Positions 7,613-14,942 of a DNA stretch of 17,585 nt are shown here, piece after piece. This DNA is from JBEKDJ01 sp050014415. GTDB lineage: Bacteria; Desulfobacterota; BSN033; UBA1163. The stretch is taken from the NCBI GenBank assembly GCA_050014415.1, contig JBEKDJ010000072.1:1-17585 (forward strand), given 5' to 3'. Numbering within the stretch: the first letter of the stretch is position 1; the number at the start of each line of letters is the position of its first letter. A program made the position numbers and the translations under genes. The notes beneath the pieces were generated by a model, which ran no database searches, was not told where the DNA came from, and saw only the letters and a list, made by a program, of their open reading frames with translations.

Positions 7613-9790
7613 TCAAAGCCCCCTCAGTCTCTCCGAGAGACGCGTGAATCTCAATTGGGGCTTATTATTTTTGATTGCAATGGCAAGGGCCTTGTGGGTT
7701 CCAATTAAGACCACGAGTTTTCTGGCCCTCGTAATACCCGTATAGATGAGATTCCTCTGAAGCAGGAGATAGTGTTGGGTGCTCACAGTCATGATCACAG
7801 AGGGATATTCGCTCCCTTGTGATTTATGGATCGAGATGGCATAAGAAAGGACGATCTCATCGAGTTCAGAAAAGTCATAAGTGACAGGCCGTCCGTCGAA
7901 GTCAATCGTGAGCGCCCGATCCTCCTGATCGATCCTCGCAATCCACCCCATGTCCCCATTGAAGACATCCTTATCATAATTGTTTACAACCTGCATGACT
8001 TTGTCCCCCAGTTTGAGGTGCCTGTTTCCAAATGTTATCCCAAATGAGTCCGGGTTCAGTTTTCCCTGTAGTTCGAGGTTTAAATTGGTCACCCCGATCA
8101 AACCCTTATGCATAGGGGTGAGAACCTGGATATCCCTCACAGGATGAAATCCAAACCGTTGAGGTATTTTCTCGCTGCAGAGCGTCACAATCTTATTCAG
8201 GATCTTCTCCGGGTCTTCCTCTTCCACGAAAAAGAAATCGGAACTCTCTTTTCGGTCTATCTCTTTTAGAATTGGAAATTCCCCTTGATTGACCCGGTGT
8301 GCATTGACTACAATCATACTCTTCTGGGCCTGCCGAAAGATTTCGGTCAACCTGACCACAGTGAACACCGCAGAGTCGATCGTATCTTTGAGCACATTAC
8401 CCGGCCCAACGGAAGGGAGTTGATCCACATCCCCCACGAGTATCAGATGGGCCTGTGAGGGAATGGCCCTGAGGAGATGATGCATCAACACCGTGTCAAC
8501 CATTGAGGCTTCGTCTATGATGACCACATCCGCTTCTAGCGGGTCATCCTGATCTTTCTGAAAGCTTCCCTTCCGGGGTGAGTATTCTAGCGTCCGGTGA
8601 AGGGTTTTGGCCTCCCAGCCTGTTGCTTCACTCATTCTCTTGGCTGCCCTGCCCGTGGGAGCAGCGAGAAAGATCCTCAGCTTCAACTGCTGGAAGATCC
8701 TGAGGATTGCCTTGATAAGGGTCGTCTTTCCGGTCCCCGGGCCTCCGGTAATAATCAAGACCTTTGAGCTTCCAGCCAGGAGGATCGCTTCCTTCTGCCT
8801 TTGAGCAAGTTCGATATTCAATTTCTTCTGGATCCACTCGATTGCCTTTTCAGGATGGATCGGCCTAATGTTGGAGGGAGACTCACTCAATCTCCTCAAT
8901 CCCTGCGCGATTCCTCTCTCTGCAATATAGAAGGAGGCAAGATAGACGGCTCTGTCATTCTCTGCAATCTGGATCTCCTCGACGAATATCTCCTTTTCTC
9001 TGGCAAGCTCTGCCATGGCCTCGACAATAATCTCCCGGTCAATTTTCAATATCTCTTCCGCCTTGCTGACTAAATGGTTTTTGGGGTAGTAGACATGGCC
9101 CTCTTCGGTAAGTTTATTCAACACATAGAGGAGACCTGCCTTCGCCCTGATGAGAGAATCTGATGCAATCCCTATGTTTTGGGCGATTCTGTCCGCCGTG
9201 ATAAAACCAATGCCGTAAATATCTCGCGCGAGACGGTAAGGATTTCCTTTTACCACCTCAATGGCTCGATTTCCATAATGCTTATAAATCTTGGCGGAAT
9301 AGGCAGCACTTACCCCGTGCCCCTGGAGAAAGATCATGATCTCTTTGACCTCTTTCTGCTCCTCCCACGCACTGCTGATCATGGCGATCCTTTTCGGCCC
9401 AATGCCATCTACCTCTGAAAGACGATTCGGTTCTTTCCCGATAATGGTCAACGTTTCGAGCCCGAATTTCTTCACAATTCTCTCCGCCATGATTGGACCA
9501 ATCCCTTTAATCAATCCAGAACCGAGGTATTTCTGAATACCATACAGGGTGGCTGGCACAGTGATCTCAAACTTCTCAACCTGGAACTGTTCCCCGAACT
9601 TCTTGTTCTGGACCCATCTCCCTGCAAGCCTCAGGGATTCACCTAATGTGATTCCCGAGAGGTTCCCCACAATGGTGGTCAACTCCCTCTTTCCCTCCTC
9701 ATGGAGTTTTGCAACGACAAAATCGTTCTCCTCATTGTAATAAGTAATCCTTTCGAGAAGCCCCTGGATGGTCGTCATTTGTTTCGACAC
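7613..9790 (-). CDS. recD2: RecD2-type SF1B DNA helicase
   Basis: This 725-residue 5'-3' helicase acts in DNA repair and replication-fork maintenance outside the RecBCD complex. An N-terminal OB-like part is followed by helix-hairpin-helix repeats (about 89-110, 124-138 and 186-203, with GLIKGIGP, DGIGPKR and YGIGF), which mark RecD2 rather than RecD of RecBCD. Helicase motifs are complete: Walker A TGGPGTGKTT (348-357), Ia APTGRAAKRM (377-386), II IIDEASM (424-430), III LVGDVDQLPSVGPG (451-464), IV LTEIFRQ (481-487), V SIHKSQGSEYPSV (653-665) and VI YTGITRARK (683-691). Numbering uses a GTG start at 9790; an ATG four codons inside (9778) is equally plausible, and neither has a clear ribosome site. 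No recB or recC is in the window. Confidence 0.96.
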   Translation of the reverse strand: MSKQMTTIQGLLERITYYNEENDFVVAKLHEEGKRELTTIVGNLSGITLGESLRLAGRWVQNKKFGEQFQVEKFEITVPATLYGIQKYLGSGLIKGIGPIMAERIVKKFGLETLTIIGKEPNRLSEVDGIGPKRIAMISSAWEEQKEVKEIMIFLQGHGVSAAYSAKIYKHYGNRAIEVVKGNPYRLARDIYGIGFITADRIAQNIGIASDSLIRAKAGLLYVLNKLTEEGHVYYPKNHLVSKAEEILKIDREIIVEAMAELAREKEIFVEEIQIAENDRAVYLASFYIAERGIAQGLRRLSESPSNIRPIHPEKAIEWIQKKLNIELAQRQKEAILLAGSSKVLIITGGPGTGKTTLIKAILRIFQQLKLRIFLAAPTGRAAKRMSEATGWEAKTLHRTLEYSPRKGSFQKDQDDPLEADVVIIDEASMVDTVLMHHLLRAIPSQAHLILVGDVDQLPSVGPGNVLKDTIDSAVFTVVRLTEIFRQAQKSMIVVNAHRVNQGEFPILKEIDRKESSDFFFVEEEDPEKILNKIVTLCSEKIPQRFGFHPVRDIQVLTPMHKGLIGVTNLNLELQGKLNPDSFGITFGNRHLKLGDKVMQVVNNYDKDVFNGDMGWIARIDQEDRALTIDFDGRPVTYDFSELDEIVLSYAISIHKSQGSEYPSVIMTVSTQHYLLLQRNLIYTGITRARKLVVLIGTHKALAIAIKNNKPQLRFTRLSERLRGL

Positions 9791-9815
9791 TTTTTGATTA
9801 GATGGGATAAATGGG

Positions 9816-9872
9816 GGCTAAAGACTTGAGAGCCTGCAACGTAACTTACCGACCAAACTGGTGTCTTTAGCC
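9816..9872. repeat. Inverted repeat upstream of recD2 (10-bp arms)
   Basis: GGCTAAAGAC (9816-9825) and GTCTTTAGCC (9863-9872) are perfect 10-bp arms around a 37-nt spacer. The element lies 26 bp before the recD2 GTG. A degenerate relative sits at 11453-11513, with TTGAGA after the left arm and TCTTT(A)GCCTT at the right end in both. It could be a hairpin in the recD2 leader or an interspersed palindrome. Confidence 0.5.
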
Positions 9873-10182
9873 TTACCCCTAAGTCACGGACAGAGACACG
9901 GTCACGCCATTTTCTATCTAAACACAACTTTACCAAAACCCAAGAAAAGGGTCAAATTCATCAATCACTTTCTGGACTTAGAAGTGCCCGTTTTTTAGGC
10001 AAAACGGGGAAACTCGCCTCTCACAAGAGAAGGAAAGTCTTTTTCCACAGCGATTCAACATCTTTTGTGGATTAAGAACATAACTTATTGAAGCAGAAAT
10101 CATTTTGAGAAAAACAACTTCTCATGTTAGAGGGCTCAAGTGACGATGAAAAGCTGAGGGCAGAACCTCGGAGAATAAACAG

Positions 10183-10214
10183 TTGAACCCTTGATCCCTC
10201 GAATTCTTGACTCC
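10183..10214. repeat. Four tandem degenerate 8-bp units (TTGAnyCC)
   Basis: The units TTGAACCC, TTGATCCC, TCGAATTC and TTGACTCC follow without gaps, ending 10 bp before the oxidoreductase stop codon (on the minus strand they lie just downstream of that gene). The exact 8-bp register is directly visible; the function is unknown. Confidence 0.55.
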
Positions 10215-10224
10215 TTATCTGGGC

Positions 10225-11379
10225 TTATTCTTTAAAGGCCGTCATGGATTCAATAATCAATTCACCCTTCTCGAAGCGTTCAATCGAAAGGGGTGAGATG
10301 TCAATGGTCGTTGCTCTCCCTTCTACAATCAACTCCGCGATCACATTTCCAACCACAGGACTATGCTGAAATCCGTGGCCGCTGAAACCATTGGCCAAGA
10401 TGAGACCGTCTACCTGGGGAACCTTTCCTAAGATGGCATGGTTATCAGGAGTGATCTCATAAAGTCCTGCCCATCCCCTCGCAATGCAAGCTTTTCCAAA
10501 AGCGGGTACACGATGGATAGCAAGATCTGAAGCATAGCCCATCGCTTCGTAATCGATGGCGAGATTGAAACTCGGTTCTTGATCTAGTGGACCAGAGAGG
10601 AGAAACCCATTTCCCTCTGGACGGAAATACCATCCTCGATGAAAATCGATGGTCAGCGGAATGGATTGATCGGTAAGGTGAAAAGGTGCGGTGACGAAGA
10701 TTTGCCTCCGGATCGGTTTGACTGGAATCTTGACGCCGGCCATCTCTCCAACGGATGCGGCATGAGGGCCTCCGGCATTGACGACTACGGGAGTGAGAAT
10801 TTCTTCTCCCTTTGTCTTCACACCATTGACCCTACCTCCTTTCACGAGGACCCCGACTGCTTCTGACCCTTCATGAATCCTCACCCCTCCCTTCTTCGCC
10901 CCGCTAGCAAACCCGGAAAGGATTTCGCTCGGACCTGCATACCCATCCCAAGGACAGAATGTTCCCCCTTGAATATCATTCACTCTCAAAAAGGGCCATC
11001 GCTTTCTAATTTCAGTAGAATCTAAAAGCTCAACAGGGATGTCAAACATCCTTTGAAGTCTTAGATTTTCTTCAAAAACCTTCATTTCTATTTCAGTCGT
11101 CGCCATAAAGAGGTAACCGATTCGCCTAAATTCAGGGTTGACTCCAAACTCCTCTTCGAATCGTTCGAAGGTCTTCATGGATTCGAGTGAAAAACGGATG
11201 TTGATCTCTGTGGAAAATTGAGTTCGGATTCCTCCGACACAGCGGCTGGTGGAACCCTCGCCGAGTTGCCCTTTTTCCAGCAAAACAACCTTCCCTGCCT
11301 TCTTCAAGGCAAGATGATACGCAATGCTTAGACCAATGACCCCTCCTCCAATGATAACCACATCAGCAGTCTTTTCCAT
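10225..11379 (-). CDS. FAD-dependent oxidoreductase of the DAO/sarcosine oxidase beta family
   Basis: This 384-residue flavoprotein should oxidise a secondary amine or an amino acid such as sarcosine, glycine, proline or a D-amino acid. The N-terminal FAD-binding fold shows VVIIGGGVIGLSIAYHLA with the dinucleotide GxGxxG (11-16) and the ribose-binding acid Glu35 in LLEKG. STSRCVGGIRTQFSTE follows, a layout typical of sarcosine oxidase beta and related dehydrogenases. Near the C-terminus, GLYEITPDNHAILG and NGFSGHGFQHSP complete the family signature. The ATG at 11379 puts the Rossmann strand close to the start; an in-frame ATG at 11409 adds ten residues, and neither has a clear ribosome site. 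No partner subunit lies nearby, so a soluble single-subunit enzyme is likely. The exact substrate is not predictable. Confidence 0.9.
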   Translation of the reverse strand: MEKTADVVIIGGGVIGLSIAYHLALKKAGKVVLLEKGQLGEGSTSRCVGGIRTQFSTEINIRFSLESMKTFERFEEEFGVNPEFRRIGYLFMATTEIEMKVFEENLRLQRMFDIPVELLDSTEIRKRWPFLRVNDIQGGTFCPWDGYAGPSEILSGFASGAKKGGVRIHEGSEAVGVLVKGGRVNGVKTKGEEILTPVVVNAGGPHAASVGEMAGVKIPVKPIRRQIFVTAPFHLTDQSIPLTIDFHRGWYFRPEGNGFLLSGPLDQEPSFNLAIDYEAMGYASDLAIHRVPAFGKACIARGWAGLYEITPDNHAILGKVPQVDGLILANGFSGHGFQHSPVVGNVIAELIVEGRATTIDISPLSIERFEKGELIIESMTAFKE

Positions 11380-11410
11380 ATCCAATGCCCACGGCGAGAA
11401 AAAAGCCATC

Positions 11411-11513
11411 GGGTTAGGCTTAAGAAGCCGGTTTCGTTATGGTCAGCGGGTTAAGGCTTGAGAAGTTAGATCCAGAGATATAACCTACTAACAAAAGCTA
11501 ACATCTTTGCCTT
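11411..11513. repeat. Direct repeat and palindrome between murJ and the FAD oxidoreductase
   Basis: GGGTTAGGCTTAAGAAG (11411-11427) and GGGTTAAGGCTTGAGAAG (11448-11465) are near-identical. The second copy starts an imperfect palindrome: AAGGC (11453-11457) with GCCTT (11509-11513), and GTTAG (11465-11469) with CTAAC (11498-11502). It ends a few bases from the murJ stop codon and resembles the palindrome at 9816-9872. Confidence 0.45.
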
Positions 11514-11517
11514 TATC

Positions 11518-13083
11518 CTAACGACTCTTTTCTCTCTTGATCATCTTCAACAAGAAAAGCATCTCTTCATTCTTCATCCAATACGAGCCCAACAGATAGA
11601 CTCCGAGGCCAGCCACAATGCCGAGACTCAGGAGACAAACCTTTTCTACGGCATCACCGGGAGCGTTCCAATTCCTTAGGGAGCAGATCAGATAAGCCAC
11701 CAAACCCACCGGGAGGCTGCAGAGAAAGATCGTTAACAGGGAATGGATATTCTTATTCAAATCCACCCCTCCCAGTCTTGTATTCAAATTTCGAGAGAGC
11801 AGGACGAGATTGAGAATGGATGAAAGGCTGGTGGCAAGTGCCAAGCCAGCATGTTTCAAAGGATGGATGAGGATGAAATTGAGGATGATATTGGTCCCCA
11901 GGCAGATCAAGGCAATCTTTAACGGTGTTTTGGTATCCTGGAGGGAATAAAAAGCAGGAGCGATGACCCTCACTCCAGCGATGGCCCAGAGGCCCACTGA
12001 ATAGTAGAGGAGGGCCTTGACTGTCATTGCAGTTGCATGGTAATTGAAGACGCCCCTTTGCAGGTAGAGATTGATGATGGGAGTCTTCAAGGCTATCAGT
12101 CCAACGGTCGCAGGAATGCTAATGAATGAGACCAGGCGAAAGGCGAAGGAAATGGTCTCTTTCATCTCTTCCATTCTTCCCTTGGACGCCAATTCCGAAA
12201 GGCTTGGAAGCGCTGCCATTCCGATGGCGATCGCGAAAACCCCCAATGGAAATTCGATGAGTCGATCAGCATAAAAGAGATAAGAAACACTTCCATCAGG
12301 GAGGGAAGTCGCAAAAATGGTATCGATGAAAACATTGAGTTGATAGACGGCAGTTCCGATGAGCCCCGGGACCATTAGAGAACCGATTCGTTTAATTGCC
12401 GGGTGTCGAAAATTAAAATTGAACCGGAAGTTGAACCCTTTCTTTAGCAGAAAAGGTATCTGAAAAAGGAATTGTAGCACCCCACCCACTAAAACACCGA
12501 CTGCCAGGGCCATCACCGGCGTTTCAAGGACAGGATAAAAAAGGAAGACCGAAACGAGGATAGAGATATTGAGAAAGATTGGGGCGAATGCGGGCGCAAA
12601 GAAATGTCTAAGGGAATTCAGGATCCCCATGCAGAGGGCAAACAGTCCCATGAAAAAAAGATAGGGGAAGATAATCCGGTTGAGCGTCACGGTCAATTGA
12701 AACTTCTCTGAAATTGGAGACCATCGGGGGGCAATCATGCGGATCAAAATCGGGGAGTAGATAATTCCAACAACGGTCAGAAGCAGCAGCAGGATCGTGG
12801 CGATGGTGAATGCGACATATGCGACTTCTTTCGATTCCTCTTTTGTCCGCCGGGTGAGATAGTCCGTATAGACTGGTATGAATGAAATGGTCAAAGACCC
12901 CTCTCCCACCAGTCGTCGCCACAAGTTAGGAAGGCGAAAAGCAACAAAAAAAGCGTCGGCCGCCATTCCTGCACCGAAGAAATAAGCGATCACCATATCC
13001 CTTAGGCAGCCAAAGATACGGCTGAGGAGTGTCCCTGTCCCGATGATAGTAGCTGCCTTGGTGATCTGATGTTGTTCAGACAT
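11518..13083 (-). CDS. murJ: Lipid II flippase MurJ (MviN)
   Basis: This 521-residue inner-membrane protein of about 14 helices should flip the peptidoglycan precursor lipid II to the periplasmic face. The first 60 residues match the MurJ pattern closely (LSRIFGCLRDM, FFGAGMAADAFFVAF, LPNLWRRL). Charged residues corresponding to E. coli Arg24, Asp39, Arg52 and Arg270 are seen as Arg28, Asp43, Arg56 and Arg274, the last in YADRLIEFP, all with the same +4 offset. Length is typical. The ATG at 13083 fits the family N-terminus, though no good Shine-Dalgarno precedes it. rpsT is divergent, with 255 bp between the two starts. Essential gene expected; no truncation or missing helix is apparent. Confidence 0.97.
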   Translation of the reverse strand: MSEQHQITKAATIIGTGTLLSRIFGCLRDMVIAYFFGAGMAADAFFVAFRLPNLWRRLVGEGSLTISFIPVYTDYLTRRTKEESKEVAYVAFTIATILLLLLTVVGIIYSPILIRMIAPRWSPISEKFQLTVTLNRIIFPYLFFMGLFALCMGILNSLRHFFAPAFAPIFLNISILVSVFLFYPVLETPVMALAVGVLVGGVLQFLFQIPFLLKKGFNFRFNFNFRHPAIKRIGSLMVPGLIGTAVYQLNVFIDTIFATSLPDGSVSYLFYADRLIEFPLGVFAIAIGMAALPSLSELASKGRMEEMKETISFAFRLVSFISIPATVGLIALKTPIINLYLQRGVFNYHATAMTVKALLYYSVGLWAIAGVRVIAPAFYSLQDTKTPLKIALICLGTNIILNFILIHPLKHAGLALATSLSSILNLVLLSRNLNTRLGGVDLNKNIHSLLTIFLCSLPVGLVAYLICSLRNWNAPGDAVEKVCLLSLGIVAGLGVYLLGSYWMKNEEMLFLLKMIKREKSR

Positions 13084-13150
13084 AGAGTGCTAACAATAAA
13101 AGGTTAAGCTCCGAAGGTAACCCCAACCAAATCCAAATTGGTGGAAGAAG

Positions 13151-13175
13151 ATTCTCAGGTGGATCACGTGAGAAT
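13151..13175. promoter_or_regulatory. 25-bp dyad in the murJ-rpsT divergent region
   Basis: ATTCTCA (13151-13157) and TGAGAAT (13169-13175) are perfect 7-bp arms with an 11-nt centre. The site lies upstream of the rpsT -35 and between the two divergent genes, so it could be an operator acting on either. No T run makes it a terminator. Confidence 0.35.
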
Positions 13176-13197
13176 CTAGCAGTACTGAACAGAAGCC

Positions 13198-13226
13198 TTG
13201 ACACAAGCTATCCCAAAATGTTAAAA
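13198..13226 (+). promoter_or_regulatory. Predicted rpsT promoter
   Basis: A perfect TTGACA (13198-13203) is followed after 17 bp by TTAAAA (13221-13226), a poor but AT-rich -10. Transcription would start near 13233, leaving a leader of about 105 nt before the rpsT TTG. Confidence 0.55.
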
Positions 13227-13323
13227 AAATCAACGGAGTCGGTTGCGGATTGGAATCTTTTTGTATTTGGGAATTCCAAAACTCACACCAATTCAATTCC
13301 TGGATGCTTCAAATTCATGAAAG

Positions 13324-13331
13324 GGAGGAGG
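13324..13331 (+). promoter_or_regulatory. Strong Shine-Dalgarno deciding the TTG start of rpsT
   Basis: GGAGGAGG lies seven bases before TTG at 13339. A nearby ATG at 13317-13319 is out of frame, so the ribosome site points to the TTG. Confidence 0.8.
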
Positions 13332-13338
13332 TTCAATA

Positions 13339-13614
13339 TTGGCAATCCATCTATCGGCAATCAAGAGGGCCAGACAGAACGAAAAACGGAGGCTCCGTAA
13401 CCAGCACATCAAGAGTACGGTGAAGACCGCCGTCAAGAAAGTGAGGTTGGCCGTTGAAGAGAAAGATGCGGCAGGAGCCCGGGAGGCTTTGCTCAAAGCA
13501 ATCCCCCTGATCCAGAAGGCTCATTCCAAGAGTGTCTTTCATAAGAATACGTCATCTCGAAAGATCTCCCGACTCACCCGGCAGGTCAACGGCCTGAAAG
13601 CACAGAGCGCTTAG
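13339..13614 (+). CDS. rpsT: 30S ribosomal protein S20
   Basis: This 91-residue, strongly basic, helical protein binds 16S rRNA in the body of the small subunit. The sequence AIHLSAIKRARQNEKRRLRN, followed by IKSTVKTAVKKV and the C-terminal HKNTSSRKISRLTRQVN, is characteristic of S20. Length is close to the 87 residues of E. coli. The start codon is TTG with GGAGGAGG seven bases upstream; E. coli rpsT also starts at UUG and is translationally autoregulated, so the weak codon may be functional here too (inference). It has its own promoter and is divergent from murJ. No convincing intrinsic terminator follows; a hairpin at 13687-13703 has no T run. Confidence 0.98.
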   Translation: MAIHLSAIKRARQNEKRRLRNQHIKSTVKTAVKKVRLAVEEKDAAGAREALLKAIPLIQKAHSKSVFHKNTSSRKISRLTRQVNGLKAQSA

Positions 13615-13748
13615 AGAATCACTGGCAGGACCGCAGAGCTCGATAGCCAACTTTTTCATAGGAAGGTTTTCCGGGTCCCGCCCTGTCTTCACGAATGGTG
13701 AAGGCTAGGATTTGACCTTTCAGCAGTGACCAAGTTTGGTGCCGATTT

Positions 13749-13765
13749 CTTCCTGAAGTCTTCAA
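13749..13765. repeat. 17-bp direct repeat, copy 1
   Basis: CTTCCTGAAGTCTTCAA is identical to 15928-15944. It holds the dyad TGAAG-T-CTTCA. On the minus strand it reads FEDFRKKSAP, and the second copy reads LEDFRKESSP. Confidence 0.6.
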
Positions 13766-13903
13766 ACCTTGAATCGACCTCGTTTATGCAATCTTTCAAG
13801 TGGAAAGTGTTGAGATCACCGTGATGTCCTGAAAGTAAGAAAGTTATAAGAAGTCCATAATGGCTCGCTTCATGGATAGAATGGTGAGTAGCCCGAATTT
13901 TCA

Positions 13904-13932
13904 TTGACGGAAAGTCCTTTGGGTGATAAAAC
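13904..13932 (+). promoter_or_regulatory. Predicted promoter of the PPOX-family gene
   Basis: TTGACG (13904-13909) is followed after 17 bp by TAAAAC (13927-13932), with an extended -10 TG at 13924-13925. The start would be near 13939, about 65 nt before the ATG at 14005. Confidence 0.5.
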
Positions 13933-14004
13933 TTCACAAATTCCTGTTGGGCTCCGATTCGTCGCATGGTGGCCAATCTAAATTGATTACTTAGGAGGGA
14001 GGAC

Positions 14005-14475
14005 ATGAGATTATCGGAGTGTGAGATCAAGGAAAAGGCAGAGTTGGTGGACATTATTGAGAGGGCTGATGTGTGTAGAATTGCCTTTGCAGTTGACAAG
14101 ACACCTTATATCGTCGCCCTGAATTATGGATATGAGTGGGATGGCACCCTGAGGCTGTATGCTCATGGTGCCATAGAAGGCAGGATGATCGACTGCATGA
14201 AGAAAAATCCATTCGTCTGTTTTCAGATGGATATTGGTCATGGTCTTTTCCGAGGGAAGACGGCCCACCAATGGGGAATGACGTACAAGAGTATTGTTGG
14301 GTACGGCACCTTGACAATCATTGAAGGCACGGACGAACGAAAGAGAGCGCTGGATCTGATCATGGCTCACTATGGGAGTAAAGGGAATAACGTGTACGAT
14401 GAAAAGGCCTTAGAAGATACCTGCGTTCTCAGGTTAGAGGCAAGTGAGGTAGTGGGGAAGAAGAGAGTAAAATAG
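14005..14475 (+). CDS. NimA-like pyridoxamine-5'-phosphate-oxidase-fold flavoprotein
   Basis: This 156-residue protein has the split-barrel FMN-binding fold of the PPOX superfamily. The pattern is the NimA/putative-PNPOx type: an N-terminal helix, then ADVCRIAFAVDKTPYIVALN (22-41), LYAHGAIEGRMIDCM (51-65, His54 matching the conserved His of NimA proteins), a substrate loop, and KSIVGYGTLTIIEG (95-108). Relatives reduce nitroimidazoles or small quinone-like substrates; many have no known role. Ribosome site AGGAGGGAGG is just before the ATG. It has a predicted promoter of its own and is probably monocistronic, since a 467-bp gap follows. The family is confident, the substrate unknown. Confidence 0.9.
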   Translation: MRLSECEIKEKAELVDIIERADVCRIAFAVDKTPYIVALNYGYEWDGTLRLYAHGAIEGRMIDCMKKNPFVCFQMDIGHGLFRGKTAHQWGMTYKSIVGYGTLTIIEGTDERKRALDLIMAHYGSKGNNVYDEKALEDTCVLRLEASEVVGKKRVK

Positions 14476-14525
14476 GGAGAAAGTACCCCCGGGGACGTTT
14501 TGCATGCGACGTGCCGCTACTTCCC
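14475..14525 (-). repeat. REP-like hairpin with GTAG foot after the PPOX gene
   Basis: On the minus strand GTAG (14520-14517) precedes a stem CGGCACGT (14516-14509) opposite ACGTCCCCG (14498-14490), with a small internal loop. The tetranucleotide-plus-hairpin layout matches the general form of bacterial REP sequences. An outer pairing GGGA...AGTA (from 14475) with TACTTCCC (14518-14525) is also possible. No T run follows on either side. Confidence 0.4.
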
Positions 14526-14659
14526 GTCTGACCGTTCTCTTTTCTCCACAGCTCAGGAAGGGTGCAGGGACGCCCATTAAATTACCAAATTAGGAGGATT
14601 GTGGATCGGCCACTGACAAAGCTCAGGAAACAAAAACGAAAGGATTGCCTAACCTATGA

Positions 14660-14759
14660 GGATTGAGACGACTTGAGGAGTCTTTTCAATCCGTTGTTCA
14701 AGAAGCCCGGAGGGGCAGCGGCTTAGTTGAACACGCGCATGGAGCGGCCGCTCATGCGC
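14660..14759. other. Three consecutive stem-loops in the 14476-14942 gap
   Basis: Hairpin 1 (14660-14692) pairs GGATTGA with TCAATCC and GACT with AGTC. Hairpin 2 (14696-14732) pairs GTTCAA with TTGAAC and AAGCC with GGCTT. Hairpin 3 (14735-14759) is GCGCATG/CATGCGC around AGCGGCCGCT, with one bulged G. They follow one another with only two or three bases between. No gene is visible in the 467-bp gap; the rest is unremarkable except AGCTCAGGAA at both 14550-14559 and 14620-14629. A structured RNA or a composite repeat are both possible. Confidence 0.4.
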
Positions 14760-14897
14760 AATCGGTTATCCTCTCTTTCATTTGGTAATCAGTATCTGCA
14801 ATACTGTCCTAAAACCTTCCTTCATATCTTTTGATCGGTATTTTGCCTTTATATCCGCATTCAGGATGAGGTTTTTTTCTATCACCTTCAATCATTT

Positions 14898-14920
14898 TTT
14901 GGTATACTTAAGCTACCAAA
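14898..14920 (+). promoter_or_regulatory. Extended -10 promoter overlapped by a 7-bp dyad
   Basis: TGGTATACT (14900-14908) is an extended -10, TATACT being one base off consensus; no good -35 is seen, as expected for this class. TTTGGTA (14898-14904) and TACCAAA (14914-14920) form perfect arms around it, with CTTAAG inside. A protein bound here would cover the -10 and the start site near 14915. Confidence 0.5.
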
Positions 14921-14942
14921 TAGGAAAGTAAAGGAGTCTATT

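Larger units (their letters stand above)
9791..10224. other. Non-coding 434-bp gap between the FAD oxidoreductase and recD2
   Basis: No gene is supported. The gap contains the inverted repeat at 9816-9872, and a hairpin of CCCGTTTT (9987-9994) and AAAACGGG (10001-10008) with a 6-nt loop. It also contains two facing DnaA-box-like 9-mers (TTTTCCACA at 10041-10049 and TGTGGATTA at 10066-10074) and four tandem 8-mers at 10183-10214. Confidence 0.6.
13615..14004. other. 390-bp gap between rpsT and the PPOX gene
   Basis: No plus-strand gene is present. It contains a perfect hairpin CTTCAC-GAATG-GTGAAG (13687-13703), one copy of a 17-bp repeat (13749-13765) and the promoter of the PPOX gene. An open minus-strand frame crosses it but runs into the PPOX gene and has no ribosome site; it may be a gene remnant. 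Confidence 0.55.

Noticed and set aside
9791..10224. Replication origin
   Set aside because: Only two imperfect DnaA-box-like 9-mers, no clear unwinding region and no dnaA, dnaN or gidA neighbours.
13689..14099. A 136-codon open minus-strand frame between rpsT and the PPOX gene
   Set aside because: It overlaps the well-supported PPOX gene by 95 bp, has no ribosome site at either Met, and the PPOX promoter lies within it. At most it is a decayed remnant, considered under the 17-bp repeat.
14550..14640. Cobalamin-riboswitch-like fragments (GGTG, GCCACTG)
   Set aside because: The pieces are in roughly the right order, but the spacing and the B12-box do not fit, and the following gene has no link to cobalamin.
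14660..14760. tRNA or tmRNA gene
   Set aside because: The hairpins do not form a cloverleaf, and no T-loop GTTCRAN motif or acceptor stem pairing is present.
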